This document shows positions 1 to 5,881 of a DNA stretch of 9,393 bases, in pieces; within the stretch, counting starts at the first letter, position 1; every line of letters begins with the position of its first letter. Position numbers and translations under genes: made by a program. A model generated the notes under the pieces. That model was not told the origin of the DNA, ran no database searches, and worked only from the letters and a program-made list of their open reading frames with translations. The stretch is taken from contig CAJGCU010000087.1 in the NCBI GenBank assembly GCA_904501945.1, positions 1 through 9,393 on the forward strand. Direction: 5' to 3'. This stretch comes from an uncultured Bacteroidaceae bacterium. Lineage in GTDB: Bacteria > Bacteroidota > Bacteroidia > Bacteroidales > Bacteroidaceae.

Positions 1-464
1 AGTGCCTTGCGGAGACCCTTTACGACATCTTCAACGGTTGCGATAGGACGTGCCTTGATGAGTCCGCCCAGCACGAGCATGTTGAACACCTTGGCGTTGC
101 CTGTGCGTGCAGCTTCAGCCATTGCATCAATACGATAGACGTTGATGTCGCTGCGTGTTGGTGGCTGGATGATGGAGTAACCGTCGTAGATGATAGTGCC
201 GCCTGGCTTCACCAGTGGCTCGAATTTCTCGAGTGATGGCTGGTTGAGCACGATGGCTGTGTCATACTGGCTGATGATTGGAGAGCTGACTGGCTCGTCG
301 CTGATGATGACAGTCACGTTGGCTGTACCACCACGCTGCTCTGGTCCGTATGCAGGCATCCAGCTCACCTCTTTGTCTTCCATGATTCCAGCGTATGCAA
401 GAATCTTACCCATTGAGAGGACGCCCTGTCCTCCAAAACCTGAAATGATAATTTCTTCTGTCAT
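1..464 (-). CDS. 2-oxoacid:ferredoxin oxidoreductase, gamma subunit (3' end cut off)
   Basis: This is the gamma subunit of a pyruvate/2-oxoacid:ferredoxin oxidoreductase of the separate-subunit (VOR/KOR) kind. In this family the gamma domain packs against the catalytic alpha and beta subunits and helps hold CoA. The 154 visible residues begin MTEEIIISGFGGQG; GFGGQG at residues 9-14 and YGPEQRGG at 39-46 are the hallmark motifs. Family members are usually about 180-190 residues, so only the last 25-35 residues lie beyond the left edge. The ATG at 464 is chosen because it lies 15 nt after the beta stop and directly before the conserved first strand. No Shine-Dalgarno is visible. It is the sixth gene of the minus-strand operon. 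The family is certain; the substrate cannot be read from this subunit. Confidence 0.93.
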   Translation of the reverse strand, partial: MTEEIIISGFGGQGVLSMGKILAYAGIMEDKEVSWMPAYGPEQRGGTANVTVIISDEPVSSPIISQYDTAIVLNQPSLEKFEPLVKPGGTIIYDGYSIIQPPTRSDINVYRIDAMAEAARTGNAKVFNMLVLGGLIKARPIATVEDVVKGLRKA

Positions 465-479
465 AGTTGCGGAATCGTT

Positions 480-1253
480 TTATTCGGTTACAGTATTTTT
501 GAGGTCGCCCAGTGGGTAGTATGGGAACATATTGTCCACCATCCACTGATTTGCCTGTTCTGGTGTCTGCTTCCATCCTGAAGCGCAAGTAGATACGACT
601 TCTACGATTGAGCAGCCCTTCTTGTTCATCGAGTTCTCGAATGCCTGACGGATTGCCTTCTTGGTCTTGCGAATGTTGGCTACAGTGTTGACAGCCTGAC
701 GTGTCACATAGCATGTACCTTCGAGGTTCACTGCCAAGTCTGTAATGTGCAGAGGGTATCCGTGGAGGTCTGCCTGGCGACCATAAGGACAAGTTGATGT
801 CTTCATGCCCATCAGTGTGGTTGGCGCCATCTGTCCACCTGTCATACCATAGATGGCATTGTTGATGAAGATGATAGCAATGTTTTCACCACGGTTCATG
901 GCATGGATAGTTTCTCCAGTTCCGATGCAGGCCAAGTCACCGTCACCCTGATAAGTGAATACAAGCTTGTTAGGCCAGAGACGCTTCACTGCTGTAGCAC
1001 ACGCTGGTGCACGTCCGTGAGCAGCCTCAATCCAGTCAACATTAAGATAGCGGTAAGCAAACACAGCACAGCCTACAGGACAGATTCCGACAGTGTCTTC
1101 CTCCATGCCCATCTCTTCTATGATTTCGGCTACAAGCTTATGCACCACGCTATGGCTACAGCCTGGACAGTAGTGCATAGGTGTATCGTTCATCAAGCTG
1201 GGCTTGCCATAGACTTTATTCTCGGGTATAATGAGTTCTTCTTTTGTAATCAT
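480..1253 (-). CDS. 2-oxoacid:ferredoxin oxidoreductase, beta subunit (TPP-binding)
   Basis: This 257-residue protein is the thiamine-pyrophosphate subunit of a cytoplasmic 2-oxoacid:ferredoxin oxidoreductase, where the 2-oxoacid is decarboxylated (or an acyl-CoA carboxylated in reverse). Seen in the sequence: CPGC at residues 29-32, HGRAPACATA from 79, and the TPP/Mg2+ motif starting with GDGD at 103-106 and ending in NN at 131-132, followed by IYGMTGGQ. The length is normal for a stand-alone beta subunit, and the C-terminus has no fused iron-sulfur domain; the clusters are on the separate ferredoxin subunit upstream. The gene starts 24 nt after the alpha stop and ends 15 nt before gamma, so co-transcription is very likely. 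Substrate preference (branched-chain, 2-oxoglutarate or aryl) is not settled by sequence; the partner alpha subunit points to a VOR-type enzyme. Confidence 0.95.
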   Translation of the reverse strand: MITKEELIIPENKVYGKPSLMNDTPMHYCPGCSHSVVHKLVAEIIEEMGMEEDTVGICPVGCAVFAYRYLNVDWIEAAHGRAPACATAVKRLWPNKLVFTYQGDGDLACIGTGETIHAMNRGENIAIIFINNAIYGMTGGQMAPTTLMGMKTSTCPYGRQADLHGYPLHITDLAVNLEGTCYVTRQAVNTVANIRKTKKAIRQAFENSMNKKGCSIVEVVSTCASGWKQTPEQANQWMVDNMFPYYPLGDLKNTVTE

Positions 1254-1277
1254 TGCGGTTTTTGAGATTTTGAGGTT

Positions 1278-2414
1278 TTACTTCATCCAATAACCTTTTG
1301 GGCAGCTCTTGGTTGCGCATTCGCTTGCCATCTTCTGGAAGTCTTCCAGCACATCCTGTGGCGAAGATACCATACCGCCTGAACGACCTGACAGGTACAC
1401 TGGCGCCTGGCCTTCTGTAGCAAGACGAACATCCTTCACCATCTGTCCCTCGCACTGCTCAACACAGAGAATGCCCTTTACCTGTCCAGCTAACTCGTTG
1501 ATTTTCTTGTTAGGGAATGGCCAGAGCGTCTTGGGACGGAGCATGCCAACTTTTACACCTGACTCACGCAGCATCTCCAATGTCTTCATGCTTACGCGTG
1601 AAGAGATTCCGTATGCCACGATGAGGTATTCTGTTTCACTATCTACATTGTACAGTTCAAAGTCAACCTCTTCTGCTTCAACCTGATTGTACTTTGCAGT
1701 CATTCTTTTATTGCGTGCCTCCATCTCTTTGGCATCAAGCTCAAGTGTTGAGATGAAGTTGTACTGGCGATTCTTCAGACCGATACCATTTGTTGCCCAT
1801 GGGCACTGCTTGGCAATTTCCTCATCGGTGCGGCGAGGAGTGAAAGGAGGCAGAACGACCTTTTCCATCATCTGGCCAATCATACCGTCTGACAAGACGA
1901 TGACAGGCATACGCCACTTGAAAGTCAGTTCCTTTGCCTTTCCCATGCAGTCACACATTTCCTGTACGCTGTTTGGCGCAAGAACAATCACTCTATAGTC
2001 ACCATTTCCACCGCCATAGACAGCTTGCTCATAGTCTGCCTGACCCGGCTGGATGGTACCAAGACCTGGACCTCCACGACCAACGCTGACAATAACGCCA
2101 GGCAACTCAACGCCAGCCATATAGCTGAATCCTTCCTGCATCAGAGCAATACCCGGTGATGAGCTGGATGTGAACGCCAGTTTACCTGTACTTCCTGCTG
2201 CATAAAGCATATTGATAGAAGCCAACTCGCTTTCAGCCTGCAGCACAACCATGCCAGTTGTCTCCCAAGGCTTGTCGAGAGCAAGTGTCTCAAGCACTTC
2301 GCTTTGTGGGGTAATAGGGTAACCAAAGAATCCGTCATAGCCATAACGGATTGCTGCTTTAGCGATTACTTCATTGCCTTTCAGCAATTCAATGTTGTTC
2401 TTTCCGTTGTCCAT
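1278..2414 (-). CDS. vorB: 2-oxoacid:ferredoxin oxidoreductase, alpha subunit, VorB type
   Basis: This 378-residue alpha subunit forms the TPP-dependent active site together with beta. The N-terminal pyrimidine-binding domain shows GYPITPQSE at residues 31-39, QAESE at 59-63 and TSSSSPG at 82-88. The stretch from RGGPGLGT at 113-120 through QADYEQA to GGGNGDYR at 134-141 resembles proteins annotated as 3-methyl-2-oxobutanoate dehydrogenase subunit VorB more than classical KorA, which is why I favour a branched-chain 2-oxoacid enzyme. A C-terminal domain follows from about residue 270. The ATG at 2414 is chosen over in-frame upstream codons inside the ferredoxin gene because a GGAGG lies 7 nt before it and the conserved N-terminus starts there. 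It begins 2 nt after the ferredoxin stop. The symbol follows the family name; the substrate is inferred. Confidence 0.9.
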   Translation of the reverse strand: MDNGKNNIELLKGNEVIAKAAIRYGYDGFFGYPITPQSEVLETLALDKPWETTGMVVLQAESELASINMLYAAGSTGKLAFTSSSSPGIALMQEGFSYMAGVELPGVIVSVGRGGPGLGTIQPGQADYEQAVYGGGNGDYRVIVLAPNSVQEMCDCMGKAKELTFKWRMPVIVLSDGMIGQMMEKVVLPPFTPRRTDEEIAKQCPWATNGIGLKNRQYNFISTLELDAKEMEARNKRMTAKYNQVEAEEVDFELYNVDSETEYLIVAYGISSRVSMKTLEMLRESGVKVGMLRPKTLWPFPNKKINELAGQVKGILCVEQCEGQMVKDVRLATEGQAPVYLSGRSGGMVSSPQDVLEDFQKMASECATKSCPKGYWMK

Positions 2415-2416
2415 TT

Positions 2417-2644
2417 TTACTCCTCCTTTTTTCTGTAAACAGTAATGCATCCGTCTGGACAGACAATGGCACAGCTTGTACAGCCATTGCACTTTTCCCA
2501 GTCTGTCTGTTCCGCATAGTTATAACCCTTGTGGTTGACAGTTGCACTCAGTGTGACAAGATTCAATGGACATGCTATCGCGCAGAGGTTGCAGCCTTTG
2601 CAACGCTCGATATCGACAACGATAGCGCCTCTCATTTTTGCCAT
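2417..2644 (-). CDS. 2x[4Fe-4S] ferredoxin subunit of the 2-oxoacid oxidoreductase
   Basis: This 75-residue protein has two full CxxCxxCxxxCP motifs: C15, C18, C21, C25 and C52, C55, C58, C62. These would ligate two [4Fe-4S] clusters that pass electrons between the TPP site and soluble ferredoxin, so it is the delta subunit of the four-subunit enzyme. It starts MAKMRGAIVVDIERC, a common start for this subunit. The ATG at 2644 has only a weak AAGG upstream. The gene is the third of the operon, 54 nt after the TPR gene, the widest gap in the cluster, which holds a 20-nt tandem duplication. It ends 2 nt before the alpha ATG, and its last codons carry that gene's ribosome-binding site. The role as a subunit rather than a free ferredoxin is inferred from this position. 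Confidence 0.94.
   Translation of the reverse strand: MAKMRGAIVVDIERCKGCNLCAIACPLNLVTLSATVNHKGYNYAEQTDWEKCNGCTSCAIVCPDGCITVYRKKEE
2420..2426 (-). promoter_or_regulatory. Canonical Shine-Dalgarno of the alpha subunit inside the ferredoxin gene
   Basis: The minus strand reads AAAGGAGGAG just before the ferredoxin TAA. GGAGG ends 7 nt before the alpha ATG. The same bases are the last codons of the ferredoxin gene (Lys-Lys-Glu-Glu). This decides the alpha start and suggests coupled translation. None of the other starts in the window has a comparable site. Confidence 0.75.
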
Positions 2645-2660
2645 ATTAATACCTTATTTT

Positions 2661-2700
2661 TTTATCCTTCAAACTTAATTTTTAACCTTCAAACTTTCTT
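2661..2700 (-). repeat. 20-nt tandem duplication in the gap before the ferredoxin gene
   Basis: Bases 2661-2680 and 2681-2700 match at 17 of 20 positions around the shared core CCTTCAAACTT. On the minus strand the promoter-proximal copy ends in TAAGTTTG (2677-2670), which fits the Bacteroidota -7 box TAnnTTTG, but no TTTG lies at the usual 19-21 nt before it. The last two bases overlap the TPR gene stop codon. It may be an internal promoter remnant or a simple duplication. Confidence 0.6.
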
Positions 2701-2878
2701 ACGGATTGTAGATATCCTTGCAGTAGAACTCGATGATTTCCATCGCCATCTTTCTCAATTCTACAGCATCCGAATTCGGATTCAGCTTTATGGCTTCGGC
2801 ATAAGAATCAAGGCATCCCTTCCAATCCATGCGTGAATATGCCTCTTTGCCTTTCTCAATCCATTCTGCCTCTGTCAT
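2699..2878 (-). CDS. Small single-TPR protein of the VOR operon, function unknown
   Basis: This 59-residue protein has a clear tetratricopeptide pattern. It starts MTEAEWIEKGKEAYSRMDWK, and residues 5-37 fit one helix-turn-helix TPR ending SYAEAIKLNPNS. A third helix with DAVELRKMAMEIIEF follows, and the end is CKDIYNP. There is no signal peptide or membrane segment, so it should be cytoplasmic. It starts 14 nt after the acyl-CoA synthetase stop and precedes the ferredoxin gene, so it is locked inside the operon. A single TPR with a capping helix suggests a protein-binding adaptor, perhaps between synthetase and oxidoreductase or for subunit or cluster assembly; that is inference. The start is the only ATG that gives a complete TPR; no Shine-Dalgarno is visible. 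I recall similar small TPR proteins at this position in other Bacteroidales, which argues that it is real. Confidence 0.82.
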   Translation of the reverse strand: MTEAEWIEKGKEAYSRMDWKGCLDSYAEAIKLNPNSDAVELRKMAMEIIEFYCKDIYNP

Positions 2879-2892
2879 CTGATTTGCTTTGA

Positions 2893-4572
2893 TTATAGCG
2901 TCTTGGCTTTCTTGCAGTCGTTCTCTCTGATTTCCACACGGCGAATTTTTCCAGACTGAGTCTTAGGCAGTTCGTCCACAAATTCCACGATACGAGGATA
3001 TTTGTATGGAGCAGTATTCACCTTCACATGGTCTTGCAACTCTTTTATCAGATTCTCGCCTGCCTTGCTCTTCCACTCCTTGCCAAGAACGATGGTTGCC
3101 TTCACTACTGCGCCTCGAATCTCGTCGGGCACACCTGTGATAGCGCATTCCACCACTGCAGGGTGAGTCATCAAGGCACTTTCTACCTCGAAAGGACCGA
3201 TGCGATAACCCGAAGACTTGATGACATCGTCGGCGCGTCCGACAAACCAGTAGTATCCTTCTTCATCCTTGTAAGCAAGGTCGCCTGTGAAATAGAATCC
3301 ATCGTGCCATGCTTTTGCTGTTGCCTCTTCGTTACGATAATACTCGCAGCAAAGACCGACTGGCTTACCATTATTTACACGAATGGCAATTTGTCCTTGT
3401 TCGCCTACGGCTGCTTCGGTACCATCGAATTTAATCAGATGAACATCGTACTGCGGCATAGGACGTCCCATAGAACCGGGTTTTGTCTTCATCCATGGCG
3501 TTGATGCAATGAGGCAGGTTGTTTCTGTTTGTCCGAAACCTTCCTTGATTTCAAGACCTGTCACCTCAAGGAACTTCTCATACACTGCAGAATTGAGCGC
3601 TTCGCCTGCTGTTGCCACATGTTCCAGCGAACTGAGGTCAAACTTCGTCAAATCTTCGCGAATCATGAAACGATAGATTGTTGGAGGAGCACAGAAGCTT
3701 GTGATACGATATTTCCCTATCATCTCCAGAATATCGGCTGGAGTAAACTTCTCGTGGTCATAAACAAAGAGCGTTGCTCCGGCAATCCACTGCCCGTACA
3801 TCTTTCCCCACGTTGCCTTTGCCCATCCCGTGTCAGCCACAGTCAAATGCAAACTGCCAACATGCAGATTATGCCAATAAGCAGCTGTTCCGATATGGCC
3901 AAGCGGATAGGTAAAATCATGCGCCACCATTTTGGGCTGTCCGCTGGTGCCCGATGTGAAATAAATCAGGCTATAGTCAGAGTTTTCAGACTTTCTTTCA
4001 TCTGTATATTCCTGAGCCGCAGCAACACCTTTCTTGAAATCTTCCCATCCTTCAGGAACAATTGGGCCAATACTAATACGATACTTTAAAGTCTTGCAAT
4101 CAGGATATGCCTTGTCCACATTGCAGATAATCTCTTCATCTCCACAAGCAACAATAGCCTTGATGTCCGCATTGTCCGAACGATAGACTATATCCTTCTT
4201 GGTCAAGAGGAAAGAAGCGGGAATAGCAACTGCACCAAGCTTGTGCAGCGCCAACATCGTCAGCCAGAACTGATAGCGACGTTTCAGAATCAGCATCACT
4301 ACATCACCTTTCCCAATTCCTAATGAAGACAGATAACCCGCAACCTTGTTAGACTCGCGACGTATATCCTCAAATGTGAATCGACGTTCTACCCCCTTGT
4401 CGTTGCACCACAGCAACGCAAGACGGTCTGGTGTTTCTTTCGCCCACTCGTCCATCACATCATAGGCAAAATTGAAGTTCTCAGGAACGATGAACTCGAA
4501 ATTCTTCTGGAAATCATCCTGAGAAGAGAAGGTTGACTTTTTTAGAAATCTGTCAAGTATTACATTAGCCAT
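2893..4572 (-). CDS. AMP-forming acyl-CoA synthetase (short/medium or branched/aryl acids)
   Basis: This 559-residue cytoplasmic enzyme of the ANL superfamily activates a carboxylic acid with ATP to an acyl-adenylate and transfers the acyl group to CoA. All core motifs are present: the phosphate loop YFTSGTSGQPK at residues 204-214, EGFGQTE at 344-350, TGD at 429-431, the hinge region GRADDVIKSSGYRIGP at 445-460, and PKTQSGKIRR at 536-545 with the catalytic lysine K542. This lysine motif is the known site of regulatory acetylation in related synthetases. Length and motif wording resemble the acetyl/medium-chain (ACSM-like) branch, but the substrate cannot be assigned. It is the first gene of the operon, with its promoter about 120 nt upstream. 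Leading an oxidoreductase operon suggests it supplies acyl-CoA for reductive carboxylation, for example from isobutyrate, 2-methylbutyrate, isovalerate or phenylacetate. Confidence 0.93.
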   Translation of the reverse strand: MANVILDRFLKKSTFSSQDDFQKNFEFIVPENFNFAYDVMDEWAKETPDRLALLWCNDKGVERRFTFEDIRRESNKVAGYLSSLGIGKGDVVMLILKRRYQFWLTMLALHKLGAVAIPASFLLTKKDIVYRSDNADIKAIVACGDEEIICNVDKAYPDCKTLKYRISIGPIVPEGWEDFKKGVAAAQEYTDERKSENSDYSLIYFTSGTSGQPKMVAHDFTYPLGHIGTAAYWHNLHVGSLHLTVADTGWAKATWGKMYGQWIAGATLFVYDHEKFTPADILEMIGKYRITSFCAPPTIYRFMIREDLTKFDLSSLEHVATAGEALNSAVYEKFLEVTGLEIKEGFGQTETTCLIASTPWMKTKPGSMGRPMPQYDVHLIKFDGTEAAVGEQGQIAIRVNNGKPVGLCCEYYRNEEATAKAWHDGFYFTGDLAYKDEEGYYWFVGRADDVIKSSGYRIGPFEVESALMTHPAVVECAITGVPDEIRGAVVKATIVLGKEWKSKAGENLIKELQDHVKVNTAPYKYPRIVEFVDELPKTQSGKIRRVEIRENDCKKAKTL

Positions 4573-4655
4573 ATTTTTCTGTCTCTCAGTGCAGAGTATG
4601 ATAAAATATTACGTGCACTTAGAATTATTCTGTGTTAATTTTAGCCCAATAAAAA

Positions 4656-4679
4656 TGCACACCCTTTAATCAGAGTGCA
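4656..4679 (-). promoter_or_regulatory. Dyad TGCAC-N14-GTGCA just after the operon transcription start
   Basis: TGCAC (4656-4660) and GTGCA (4675-4679) form an inverted repeat that would lie about +8 to +32 in the operon transcript. Read on the minus strand, the arm is followed at once by TTTTT, so it could act as a DNA operator or as a weak attenuator hairpin. Its left arm belongs to a 12-mer duplicated at 4784-4795. The function is unknown. Confidence 0.4.
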
Positions 4680-4690
4680 AATTTCGGCTT

Positions 4691-4722
4691 CAAAGTTACC
4701 AACAAAATGTGTTTTGAACAAA
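4691..4722 (-). promoter_or_regulatory. Bacteroidota-type promoter of the synthetase/VOR operon
   Basis: On the minus strand TTTG (4722-4719) is followed after 20 nt by TAACTTTG (4698-4691). Both match the -33 TTTG and -7 TAnnTTTG boxes of the primary sigma factor in this phylum, with correct spacing. The start site is expected near 4687, giving a leader of about 115 nt before the ATG at 4572. Confidence 0.7.
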
Positions 4723-4783
4723 TAAAAGCGCCGTAATCATAAGAGTTTACCCATATTTTTAACGAATGAGTTTAAAAAAACCT

Positions 4784-4814
4784 TAAAAATGCACATCTAA
4801 AAATAAGATGTGTA
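4784..4814. repeat. Duplicated 12-mer TAAAAATGCACA and 9-bp hairpin upstream of the promoter
   Basis: TAAAAATGCACA at 4784-4795 repeats exactly at 4650-4661, on the other side of the operon promoter. Here it extends into an inverted repeat, TGCACATCT (4790-4798) with AGATGTGTA (4806-4814), nine pairs with one G-T and a 7-nt A-rich loop. On the minus strand the arm is followed by TTTTT, but no minus-strand gene lies upstream that would need a terminator, so a protein-binding site is the more likely reading. Confidence 0.5.
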
Positions 4815-5041
4815 AAATAAAAGAAGAAATGTGCAGATGTATTTTAGGACTAAGATTCTTTCATATAGAACATTAATTAAAATTGGAAAAATCAATCGCT
4901 TGCACAACAAACATTCCGAAGGACGAATTAAGCAATAACGAACTACTCCAATTACAGGAACAACTCCCCCTTAACTTCATCATTACTTTCCTTTAATTCC
5001 TTAAAAACAACCCCAAAACTTAAAAACTCAAAAAAAAACAC

Positions 5042-5049
5042 TATCTTTG
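5042..5049 (+). promoter_or_regulatory. -7 box of the channel/PPTase operon, almost touching the ATG
   Basis: TATCTTTG fits TAnnTTTG and ends only 4 nt before the channel ATG at 5054. With the usual distance the transcript would start at or within a base or two of the ATG. No TTTG or TTG is found 19-21 nt upstream; that stretch is A-rich. Confidence 0.55.
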
Positions 5050-5053
5050 CCAC

Positions 5054-5881
5054 ATGAAACGACTCATAACCCTTCTGAAAGACAAGCCACGTCTGTATGA
5101 AATCGTGGCACACTCTGACAGCGCCGCAGGAAAAACATTTGACTTTGCTGTCATGGCTGCCATCATCCTCAGCCTGCTGGTCGCTTTTGTCGAAACGCTC
5201 CCAACTGTTGCAGGACGTTTCAAAGACGCGCTTACCATATTGGAATATGTGCTGACATTCTTCTTCACGATTGAATACATCTTGCGCATCTACTGTTCCC
5301 CTAAGCCGAAAGACTATGCTTTCAGCTTTTTCGGCATCATCGATTTGCTGGCCACACTCCCACTCTATCTATCTTTCATACCGGGCATGTCCAGCACACG
5401 TTATTTCTTCGTTCTGCGAACATTCCGTCTCATACGCATATTCCGTGTGCTTAAACTTTTCAGCTTCATCAACGAAGGATATTTACTCTTGCAAAGCATA
5501 CGTCTGAGCCTGAAAAAAATAACGGTTTACTTTCTCTTCGTACTCATACTGGTAACGATTCTCGGCACACTCATGTTTATGGTGGAAGGCGGACAGCCAC
5601 ACACACACTTTACTGACATCGGCACGAGTATCTACTGGGCTATCGTCACTCTCACCACCGTCGGCTATGGCGACATCACCCCTATTACTCTCACAGGGCG
5701 TATTCTCTCAGGCATCGTCATGATTCTCGGTTACACCATCATCGCTGTTCCAACGGGCATCGTGTCGGCAACCATGATTGACGAAAGCCGAAAAAAGGGA
5801 AAGAACGGACGATGTCCGCGATGCATGGAGAAGACAGACACAAAAGCCAACTACTGCAAGCACTGCGGAGAGAAACTATGA
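5054..5881 (+). CDS. Voltage-gated-type K+ channel (6 TM) with C-terminal zinc ribbon
   Basis: This 275-residue inner-membrane protein has the full Kv layout. Hydrophobic segments lie near residues 29-47 (S1), 60-80 (S2) and 90-108 (S3). S4 runs 116-136 with R116, R122, R125, R128, R131 and K134 at multiples of three. S5 is at about 154-177, the filter TTVGYGD at 201-207, and S6 at about 213-241. TVGYGD is the K+ selectivity signature. Instead of an RCK/TrkA-N or cyclic-nucleotide domain, the short cytoplasmic tail ends in CPRC (254-257) and CKHC (268-271), a CxxC-N10-CxxC zinc ribbon. The start is chosen because the next Met (34) falls within S1. The stop overlaps the PPTase start (ATGA). 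Role in potassium flux or membrane potential follows from the family; gating is unknown. Confidence 0.95.
   Translation: MKRLITLLKDKPRLYEIVAHSDSAAGKTFDFAVMAAIILSLLVAFVETLPTVAGRFKDALTILEYVLTFFFTIEYILRIYCSPKPKDYAFSFFGIIDLLATLPLYLSFIPGMSSTRYFFVLRTFRLIRIFRVLKLFSFINEGYLLLQSIRLSLKKITVYFLFVLILVTILGTLMFMVEGGQPHTHFTDIGTSIYWAIVTLTTVGYGDITPITLTGRILSGIVMILGYTIIAVPTGIVSATMIDESRKKGKNGRCPRCMEKTDTKANYCKHCGEKL

Larger units (their letters stand above)
4573..5053. other. Divergent control region between the operon and the channel gene
   Basis: These 481 nt are strongly AT-rich and hold no credible gene; the longest start-to-stop readings I checked are about 15 codons. The region carries the promoter for the minus-strand operon (4691-4722), a -7 box for the plus-strand channel gene (5042-5049), and seven TGCAC/GTGCA words (starting at 4589, 4613, 4656, 4675, 4790, 4831 and 4901). 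It also holds two copies of TAAAAATGCACA and a 9-bp hairpin. From 4960 to 5041 the plus strand is C/A/T-rich with A-runs and no recognisable signal. The operon leader from the predicted start to the ATG is about 115 nt. Confidence 0.7.

Noticed and set aside
1278..2492. Longer alpha subunit starting at 2492
   Set aside because: The extra 26 residues overlap the ferredoxin gene in another frame and are not like the family N-terminus; the ATG at 2414 has a strong ribosome-binding site.
3529..4089. A 186-codon plus-strand open frame opposite the acyl-CoA synthetase
   Set aside because: Antisense shadow: Cys/His-rich, low-complexity translation with no domain, while the minus-strand reading shows all ANL motifs.
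4784..4814. Terminator upstream of the operon promoter
   Set aside because: Although the hairpin is followed by TTTTT on the minus strand, the neighbouring gene on that side is on the plus strand and points away, so no minus-strand transcript is expected to arrive there.
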